A stretch of 64,000 nt of DNA from Desulfarculaceae bacterium (GTDB lineage: Bacteria > Desulfobacterota > Desulfarculia > Desulfarculales > Desulfarculaceae), in assembly GCA_021737145.1 (NCBI GenBank), contig JAIPEN010000001.1, positions 434,001-498,000 of the forward strand. Reading direction: 5' to 3'. This document shows positions 58,501-64,000 of the stretch, piece by piece. Each line of letters starts with the position of its first letter. Position 1 is the first letter of the stretch. The notes beneath the pieces are model-generated. The model saw only the letters and a list, made by a program, of their open reading frames with translations. It was not told the origin of the DNA and made no database searches. Made by a program: the position numbers and the translations under genes.

Positions 58501-59499
58501 TCAGGCGGCTTCCTTGGCGACCAGCAACATCAGATGGGAGCTCAGGCGGTTCTGGGCCAAAAACTCCTGCAACCCGGCCCTCAGCTTCTCGTCCTCGCTG
58601 CCCACCAGATCGGCCCACAGGGGGTCCAGCTCGATTGCCGGGTTCTCGGCCAGGGTGTTGCGCACGATGTCCACGTCCAGCCGCCCGGGGGTGGTCAGCT
58701 CCAAAAGCTTGAAGCCGGAGCGGGCCAGCAGGCGCTCCAGGCCCGCGCGAGACGGGAAATTGATGTGATAGGGAGGCTGCACCGCCTTGGCGTGAGGGCC
58801 CAGCAGGCGGAGGTCAAAGCCGTCGCTGGTCAGGGTGGTCAAAAGCAGCAGCCCGCCCGGCCTGAGCACCTGGCCCGCTCCCCGCAGAAACACCGCCGGG
58901 TCGAACAGATGCTCCAGCACCTCGAAGGATACGGCCAGATCCACCGGCCCGTCGGCCGGGGTCAGGTCTTCCACGTTCTTGCCGATCACCTCGAAGCCCT
59001 TGTCCCGGCACACCGCGGCCAGGTCGGGCGAGCAGTCCACCCCGCGCACCTGGGCGAAGGCACCGGTCTTGGCCACCTCTTCCAACAGGATGCCAAAGCC
59101 CGAGCCCAGGTCCAAGAGAGAGCCGCCCTCCATGCCGTAGTCCCGGGCCAGACCGGCCAGATGGGCCGCGCGGGGCGCGAACATGCTCTCCCGGCGCGCG
59201 GCCTCGGTGGCCTTGTAGAAATCAGTGGCCCAATACTTCACCGAAGGGGCCTGCTCGTAGTAGCGGCCGATCATGTCCAGGGGGGGCCGGGGGGTGTTGT
59301 ACAGGCTGCCGCAGGCCTGGCAAACCACGTAGCTGAAGCCGTCCTTGACAAAGGCGTCCCGGGGCCGGTCTTCCGCGCAAACCGGGCAGGCCACGGCCAC
59401 GAAACGGCCTTGCTCCTGGAAAAAGTCGTGAGCATCCTGCTTGGCCAATTCCAGGTAGCGCGCGAAGATATCGGCCGGCCTGATGTCCTGTTCCTTCAT
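58501..59499 (-). CDS. SAM methyltransferase with N-terminal zinc-binding motif
   Basis: A 332-residue class I methyltransferase. It begins with a four-Cys module (VACPVCAEDRPRDAF, CQACGSLYNTPRPP), as in sugar C-methyltransferase relatives. The SAM motif is LLDLGSGFGILLEE, then VDCSPDLAA and SFEVLEHLFDPAVFL. A C-terminal part about 100 residues long ends SHLMLLVAKEAA. It is likely to methylate a polysaccharide sugar or its lipid carrier. It is the first gene of its leftward unit, in a divergent promoter region with the SDR gene. Confidence 0.85.
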   Translation of the reverse strand: MKEQDIRPADIFARYLELAKQDAHDFFQEQGRFVAVACPVCAEDRPRDAFVKDGFSYVVCQACGSLYNTPRPPLDMIGRYYEQAPSVKYWATDFYKATEAARRESMFAPRAAHLAGLARDYGMEGGSLLDLGSGFGILLEEVAKTGAFAQVRGVDCSPDLAAVCRDKGFEVIGKNVEDLTPADGPVDLAVSFEVLEHLFDPAVFLRGAGQVLRPGGLLLLTTLTSDGFDLRLLGPHAKAVQPPYHINFPSRAGLERLLARSGFKLLELTTPGRLDVDIVRNTLAENPAIELDPLWADLVGSEDEKLRAGLQEFLAQNRLSSHLMLLVAKEAA

Positions 59500-59561
59500 T
59501 GATCGCTTTCGGTTCCATCATTTCCAGGGGATAAGCACGCATCCCCCTAAACGGCTAACAC

Positions 59562-59610
59562 TATAACAGGTTGACGGCCTTGACACATCCACCCAAATGC
59601 GGCTGTTATA
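59562..59610. promoter_or_regulatory. Inverted repeat in a divergent promoter region
   Basis: TATAACAG (59562-59569) and CTGTTATA (59603-59610) are perfect inverted copies 33 bases apart, midway between the methyltransferase and the SDR genes. Each half doubles as a TTATA-like -10 element facing outward. A shared regulator site is one reading. Confidence 0.35.
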
Positions 59611-59689
59611 AGGCCAGAATCCGGGCGCTTTGCATGGCCCGAATAAAGTTATATCATTTCCCCGGCGTTTTTTTAGGCAAGAGGAGCGC

Positions 59690-60439
59690 ATGAGCCTTCA
59701 GGTGAATATGGACGGACAGACCGCACTGGTCACCGGCGGGACCAGGGGCATCGGCGCGGCCATGGCCCAGGCCCTGGCCGGTTGTGGCTGCGCGGTCATC
59801 GCCATTGGCCGCGACCCGGAAGGCGTTGAACGCCTGAACCAGGAAAATGCAGGCGGACCCATAAGTTACTGGCAGGCCGATTTTGGCGACCCCGCTTCGC
59901 TGAACGGCTTCCTGGCGCGGGTGGAGTCCCTGCCCCGCCTGGAGGTGTGCGTCAACAACGCGGGCATCAACATTATCAAGCCCACCTCGGAGCTGAGCGA
60001 TGAAGAGTTCGCCCGGGTGGATCAGGTGAACCTGCGGGCCCCCTTTGCCGTGGCCCGGGCCGCGGCCAAGGTCATGGCCCGGACGGGCTACGGCCGCATA
60101 GTGAACATCGCCTCCATCTGGGGGGTGATGACCAAGCCGGGCCGGGCGGCCTACACCGCCAGCAAGCACGGCCTGGTGGGCCTGACCAAGACCCTGGCGG
60201 CTGATTTGGCCGGGAGCGGCATCCTGGTCAACGCCCTGTCCCCGGGCTTCACCCTCACCGAGCTGACCAAGGCCTCCCTGAGTCCGGCGGAGATGGACAC
60301 GCTCAGCGCCCAGGTGCCCATGGGCCGCTTTGCCGAACCGGCGGAGATGGCCCAGGCGGCTCTTTATCTGGCCAGCCCGGCCAACACCTACATCACCGGC
60401 CAAAACCTTATCGTGGACGGAGGCTTCACCCTTGTCTGA
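59690..60439 (+). CDS. Short-chain dehydrogenase/reductase (FabG-like; possible PtmA)
   Basis: A 249-residue classical SDR from the ATG at 59690, with AGAGGAG just upstream. The NAD(P) motif is VTGGTRGIGAAM; NNAGINI, the Ser in NIASIWGV and the YTASKHG catalytic pair follow. The protein ends with the family GQNLIVDGG motif. It heads a rightward operon and overlaps the next gene by eight bases. PtmA of legionaminate clusters is an SDR of this type, but polyol, cyclitol or fatty-acid roles also fit. Confidence 0.85.
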   Translation: MSLQVNMDGQTALVTGGTRGIGAAMAQALAGCGCAVIAIGRDPEGVERLNQENAGGPISYWQADFGDPASLNGFLARVESLPRLEVCVNNAGINIIKPTSELSDEEFARVDQVNLRAPFAVARAAAKVMARTGYGRIVNIASIWGVMTKPGRAAYTASKHGLVGLTKTLAADLAGSGILVNALSPGFTLTELTKASLSPAEMDTLSAQVPMGRFAEPAEMAQAALYLASPANTYITGQNLIVDGGFTLV

Positions 60440-61514
60440 GCAAGACGGCTTCAGCGTCAAATCCCTGCGCCGCGAGTATCAAGTGAGCTTTGTGGACGAC
60501 TTTGCCGGGGCCCTGGCCTCGGAGCTGGCTCCGGGCGACTTCCTGCTGGTGGACCGCAACCTCGGCCAGCTCTACGCTTCCCGCCTGGAGCCCCTGCTGA
60601 GCGCCCAGCCCCACCTGCTCATCACCGCCAATGAGGAGCAAAAGGAGTTCAGCGCCCTGGGCAAGATCATCGAGCAACTGATCGCCCAGGGGGTGCGCAA
60701 AAACCACCGCCTGGTGGCCATTGGCGGCGGGGTGACCCAGGACATCACCGGCTTCATCTCCTCGGTGCTCTACCGGGGCGTGGAGTGGCTGTTCGCGCCG
60801 TCCACCCTGCTGGCCCAGGCCGACTCCTGCATCGGCTCCAAGACCTCGGTGAACTTCGGGCCTTACAAGAACCAGTTGGGCTCTTTTTATCCGCCAGCCC
60901 ACATCTTCATCGATCCCGGCCTGCTCAACACCTTGTCCCCCTTGGACATGCGTTCGGGCATGGGCGAGATGATCCACTACTTCCTGGTCTCCGGGCGGAA
61001 GGATTTCGAGTTCATCCGCGACACCTACCCCGACTGCCTGCAAGACCGGCAAGCCCTCAAGGCGGCCATCGCCCGCAGCCTGGCCATCAAGCGGGAGATG
61101 ATCCAGCGCGACGAGTTTGACCAGGGCCCCCGCCAGGTGTTCAACTACGGCCACTCCTTTGGCCATGCCATCGAAACCCTGACCGACTACGCGGTGCCCC
61201 ACGGCGTGGCGGTGAGCTTCGGCATGGACCTGGCCAACTTTCTCTCCACCCGCCTGGGCTACATAGACCAGGACCTGCGCCAGGAGATACGCTCCCTGCT
61301 GGCCATGAACTGGGGCGACGCCAGCTTTTCCCAGGTAGGGGTGGAGGGCCTGATCGCGGCCCTGGGCAAGGACAAGAAAAACGAGGGCAGCCAGATCAAG
61401 GTGATCCTCACCAAGGGCCTGGGCCGGATGTTCAAGACCACCCTGGAGGTGGACGCCCGCTGCCGCGGCTGGCTGGAGGAGTACTTCGCCGACGCGGCCG
61501 CCCAGGGCAATTAA
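60432..61514 (+). CDS. AroB-like sugar-phosphate cyclase
   Basis: About 360 residues from a TTG at 60432 inside the SDR gene; the longer frame upstream is a shadow of that gene. It belongs to the 3-dehydroquinate synthase superfamily. The NAD site reads AIGGGVTQDITGF, and metal ligands are present as Glu in GMGEMIHYF and the two His in GHSFGHAIE and PHGVAVSFGM. But DHQ synthase's GGKTGVN is GSKTSVN here, and its catalytic Lys after the metal Glu is replaced (EMIHYF). It therefore probably cyclises another sugar phosphate. Its neighbours suggest a carbocyclic sugar for the surface glycan. Confidence 0.75.
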   Translation: MSEQDGFSVKSLRREYQVSFVDDFAGALASELAPGDFLLVDRNLGQLYASRLEPLLSAQPHLLITANEEQKEFSALGKIIEQLIAQGVRKNHRLVAIGGGVTQDITGFISSVLYRGVEWLFAPSTLLAQADSCIGSKTSVNFGPYKNQLGSFYPPAHIFIDPGLLNTLSPLDMRSGMGEMIHYFLVSGRKDFEFIRDTYPDCLQDRQALKAAIARSLAIKREMIQRDEFDQGPRQVFNYGHSFGHAIETLTDYAVPHGVAVSFGMDLANFLSTRLGYIDQDLRQEIRSLLAMNWGDASFSQVGVEGLIAALGKDKKNEGSQIKVILTKGLGRMFKTTLEVDARCRGWLEEYFADAAAQGN

Positions 61515-61592
61515 CCCCGATTCCCGTGGCTTGCAAAGCCCGGCCACTTTGCTATGCTCCTAAGTCGCCGGGCCGCCAGGCCGGCGCAACCC

Positions 61593-62540
61593 ATGCCGGA
61601 GAACGACTTGAGCGCCGCCCCTATTAAAATCCTGCTGGGCCCCTCCTCCTTCGGGTCCGCCGACCCCGCCCCCCTGGAGCGCCTCAAGGCCGCCGGCCTG
61701 GAGGTGGTGGACAACCCCTTCAAGCGCAAGCTCACCCAACAAGAGCTTTTGGACCTGCTGCCCGGCATCACCGGCATCATCGCCGGGCTGGAGCCCCTGA
61801 ACCGCGCGGTCATGGCCGCCTCGCAGCTCAAGGTCATCTCCCGGGTGGGAGTGGGTCTGAACAACGTGGACCTGGAGGCCGCGGCCGAGCTGGGCATCGC
61901 GGTGCGCTACACCCCGGACGCCCCCACCATCGCGGTGGCCGAGCTGACCTTGGGCTGCCTGCTAAACCTGCTGCGCCGGGTGGGCGAGATGGACCGCTCC
62001 CTGCACGCCTGCCGGTGGAACAAGTGCGTGGGTTATCAGCTCACCGGCCGCACCGTCTTGCTGGTGGGCCTGGGCCGCATCGGCCTGGCCGTGGCCCGGC
62101 TGCTGGAGCCCTTCCGGGTGCGCCTGCTGGGCTGCGACCCGGCCGTGGACCAGGCCCCGGCGGGCATCGAGCTGGTCAGCCTGCAAGAGGGCCTTGCCCA
62201 GGCGGACGTTATCAGCCTGCACGCCTCGGGAACCGAGCCCATTTTGGGGCCCGGGGAGCTGGCCGATATCAAGCCGGGCGCCTTTTTGCTCAACCCCTCG
62301 CGGGGCGAGCTGGTTGACGAGCAGGGGCTTGTCGCCGCCCTGGACCAGGGCCGCCTGGCCGGGGCCTGGCTGGACGCCTTTTGGCGCGAGCCCTATGACG
62401 GCCCCCTCACCGGATATGAAAACGTGCTGCTGACCCCCCACGTGGGCTCCTACTCGGCCGAGTGCCGCTTGGACATGGAGATGCAGGCGGTGGACAACCT
62501 CTTGGAGGCCCTGGGCCTGGCAAAGGATTCCGAAGCATGA
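61593..62540 (+). CDS. D-2-hydroxyacid dehydrogenase (phosphoglycerate dehydrogenase-like)
   Basis: About 315 residues from the ATG at 61593; a TTG at 61608 with GGAG upstream is a credible alternative. The NAD-binding Rossmann motif is VLLVGLGRIGLAVARLL, and the catalytic Arg and His lie in LNPSRGELVD and LTPHVGSYSA. It has no ACT domain. It would oxidise or reduce a 2-hydroxy acid, which might be a precursor of the KdsB-type substrate. It is 78 bases after the AroB-like gene and overlaps the KdsB gene by ATGA. Confidence 0.85.
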   Translation: MPENDLSAAPIKILLGPSSFGSADPAPLERLKAAGLEVVDNPFKRKLTQQELLDLLPGITGIIAGLEPLNRAVMAASQLKVISRVGVGLNNVDLEAAAELGIAVRYTPDAPTIAVAELTLGCLLNLLRRVGEMDRSLHACRWNKCVGYQLTGRTVLLVGLGRIGLAVARLLEPFRVRLLGCDPAVDQAPAGIELVSLQEGLAQADVISLHASGTEPILGPGELADIKPGAFLLNPSRGELVDEQGLVAALDQGRLAGAWLDAFWREPYDGPLTGYENVLLTPHVGSYSAECRLDMEMQAVDNLLEALGLAKDSEA

Positions 62541-63289
62541 GAATCGTGGCCTTCATCCCGGCCCGCATGGCCGCCACCCGCTTTCCGGGCAAGCCCCTGG
62601 CCATGATCGCGGGCCTCCCCATGATCGAACATGTGCGCCGCCGGGCGATGATGAGCGAGCTCATGGACGAGGTGGTGGTGGCCACCTGCGACCAGGAGAT
62701 CCACGACACGGTGACCAAGCACGGCGGCAAGGCGGTGATGACCGCGGACACCCACGTGCGCTGCACCGACCGCATCGCCGAGGCCGGCCTGAACGTGGAG
62801 GCCGACGTGGTGGTCAATCTGCAGGGCGACGAGCCCCTGGTCATGCCCGAGATGCTCACCAAGGTGGCCCAGCCCCTTATCGACGACCCGGAGCTGCCCG
62901 CGGCCAACCTGGTCAGCCCCATTCTGGACGACCAGGAGTTCAACGACCCCAACGCGCCCAAGGTGGTTCTCAACCTGGCCGGCGACATCCTCTACATCTC
63001 CCGCGAGCCCATCCCCTCGCTAAAGAAGGCCGACAGCACCGATTTCCGCAAGCTCAAGCAGTTGGGCATCATCGCTTTTAGGAGCGATTTCTTGCAGACC
63101 TTCACCAAGCTGGCGCCCACTCCCCTGGAGATCGTGGAGTCGGTGGACATGAACCGGGCCCTGGAGCACGGCTTCCGGGTAAAGGCGGTGGAGGTGGCCG
63201 GCCGCATGATCGGGGTGGACATGCCCGGCGACGTGGCCCGGGTGGAAGCCCAGCTGGCAAACGACCCCCTGTTCGACCAATACCGCTGA
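62537..63289 (+). CDS. KdsB-like CMP-sugar-acid cytidylyltransferase
   Basis: A 250-residue protein of the KdsB (3-deoxy-manno-octulosonate cytidylyltransferase) family. FIPARMAATRFPGKPL is the nucleotide-binding start, and NLQGDEPLV is the metal/CTP motif. The substrate loop reads HVRCTDR where KdsB has H.SGTDR. It would activate a keto-deoxy sugar acid with CTP. Its place after a cyclase, an SDR and a 2-hydroxyacid dehydrogenase, and before a Gfo/Idh protein, points to a special substrate rather than housekeeping Kdo. It could even stand in for LegF. Confidence 0.85.
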   Translation: MRIVAFIPARMAATRFPGKPLAMIAGLPMIEHVRRRAMMSELMDEVVVATCDQEIHDTVTKHGGKAVMTADTHVRCTDRIAEAGLNVEADVVVNLQGDEPLVMPEMLTKVAQPLIDDPELPAANLVSPILDDQEFNDPNAPKVVLNLAGDILYISREPIPSLKKADSTDFRKLKQLGIIAFRSDFLQTFTKLAPTPLEIVESVDMNRALEHGFRVKAVEVAGRMIGVDMPGDVARVEAQLANDPLFDQYR

Positions 63290-63299
63290 GAGAGGGCCC

Positions 63300-64000
63300 A
63301 TGGCTGCCAAAAAATACCAGGTGGGCATAGCCGGCTACGGAGTGGTGGGCCAGCGCCGCAGGGAGCAGATAGACCAGCACCCCGGCCTGACCACCGTGGC
63401 CCTGTGCGACGTGACCTTCCCCGAGGCCGGGACCATGAGCGACGGGGTGCGCTACTTCCCCACCTACCGGGAGCTTTTGGACCAGGAGCTGGACATGCTC
63501 TTCGTGAGCCTGCCCAATTACCTGGCCGCCGAGGTTACCATCGCCGGGCTGGAGCGGGGCCTGCACGTGTTCTGCGAAAAGCCTCCCGGCCGCGCGGTGG
63601 AGGACATAGAGCGGGTGATCGAGGCGGAAAAGGCCAACCCCGGCCTGGCCTTGAAGTACGGCTTCAACCACCGCTACCACGACTCGGTGCGCCGGGCCCT
63701 GGACCTGGTGGCCTCCGGCGAGCTGGGCCCCATCGTCAATCTCAGGGGCATCTACGGCAAGAGCAGCATCATCCCCTTTTCCGGCGGCTGGCGGGCCGAG
63801 CGCGCCCAGGCCGGCGGCGGCATCCTGTTGGACCAGGGCATCCACATGGTGGATCTGATGCGCCTGTTCTGCGGCGAGTTCCGCGAGGTCAAGAGCTTCG
63901 TGAGCAACAGCTACTGGAACCACGACGTGGAGGACAACGCCTTTGCCCTGATGAAGGACGCCCAGGGCCGGGTGGCCATGCTGCAATCAACCGCCACCCA
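63300..64000 (+). CDS. Gfo/Idh/MocA-family oxidoreductase (3'-partial)
   Basis: The first 233 residues of a sugar/cyclitol oxidoreductase, cut by the window end. The N-terminal Rossmann part has VGIAGYGVVGQRRREQID and the conserved HVFCEKPPGRAVEDIE, whose EKP lysine is catalytic. The substrate domain starts with KYGFNHRYHDSV and GGGILLDQGIHMVDLMR. It begins ten bases after the KdsB-like stop with a GAGAGAGG site. Family members oxidise sugars or inositols at a ring carbon, so it fits a carbasugar or deoxysugar route. Confidence 0.88.
   Translation, partial: MAAKKYQVGIAGYGVVGQRRREQIDQHPGLTTVALCDVTFPEAGTMSDGVRYFPTYRELLDQELDMLFVSLPNYLAAEVTIAGLERGLHVFCEKPPGRAVEDIERVIEAEKANPGLALKYGFNHRYHDSVRRALDLVASGELGPIVNLRGIYGKSSIIPFSGGWRAERAQAGGGILLDQGIHMVDLMRLFCGEFREVKSFVSNSYWNHDVEDNAFALMKDAQGRVAMLQSTAT

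Noticed and set aside
1-64000. CRISPR arrays, tRNA/rRNA genes, insertion sequences, integrases
   Set aside because: No regular spaced repeats, tRNA cloverleafs, rRNA segments, transposase or integrase motifs were noticed on reading.

Overview
The window reads as a chromosomal segment of a GC-rich, Gram-negative anaerobe. The best guess is Desulfobacterota, close to Desulfarculales. This is an inference from a methylene-tetrahydrofolate reductase MetV/MetF pair next to an MvhD-like protein, an NrpR-type regulator, an archaeal-type split glutamate synthase, and a typical Gram-negative RND pump and porin. No tRNA, rRNA, CRISPR array or insertion sequence was seen. Both ends cut genes: a histidine kinase on the left and a Gfo/Idh/MocA oxidoreductase on the right.

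Layout. (1) 1-5.6 kb, rightward: a sensor kinase, a secreted DUF3089-type hydrolase, an OprD-like porin and a 7TM diguanylate cyclase, then the remnant of a small zinc-ribbon gene. (2) 5.7-21.5 kb, leftward, visibly lower in GC: a twelve-gene island of Ser/Thr phosphosignalling and envelope proteins. It holds two protein kinases, two PP2C phosphatases, six FHA-containing proteins (one of them a kinase), a periplasmic trypsin-like protease tethered to two cytoplasmic FHA domains, a periplasmic VWA protein tethered to an FHA domain, and a TolQ/ExbB-like plus TolR/ExbD-like pair. No type VI secretion structural genes are present. This is the strongest candidate for an undescribed system: a phosphorylation-controlled, ion-driven cell-envelope machine. 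(3) 21.7-28.7 kb, leftward: a tripartite RND efflux operon followed by an EamA transporter.

(4) 28.8-38.7 kb: a leftward NrpR-like regulator and potassium channel, divergent from a five-gene operon (MvhD-like, MetV, MetF, a duplicated Fe-S/FMN glutamate synthase subunit, and an amidotransferase/GXGXG subunit). Two GGCAA/TTGCC inverted repeats lie at the divergent promoters, one of them at the predicted transcription start of the metabolic operon. This suggests joint control of one-carbon and nitrogen metabolism.

(5) 38.8-64 kb: a surface-polysaccharide region. Two GT-C-like membrane proteins are followed by a leftward nonulosonic (legionaminic-type) acid operon: PtmE-like nucleotidyltransferase, LegB, a capsule-type glycosyltransferase, LegI/NeuB, an SDR, LegG/NeuC and an M14 carboxypeptidase-like protein. 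Next come glycosyltransferases, methyltransferases, an APS-kinase-like protein, an ABC exporter and a hexapeptide acyltransferase. The region ends with a rightward set: SDR, AroB-like cyclase, 2-hydroxyacid dehydrogenase, KdsB-like cytidylyltransferase and Gfo/Idh. That last set could make an unusual CMP-activated, possibly carbocyclic, acid. LegC and LegF were not found in the window.
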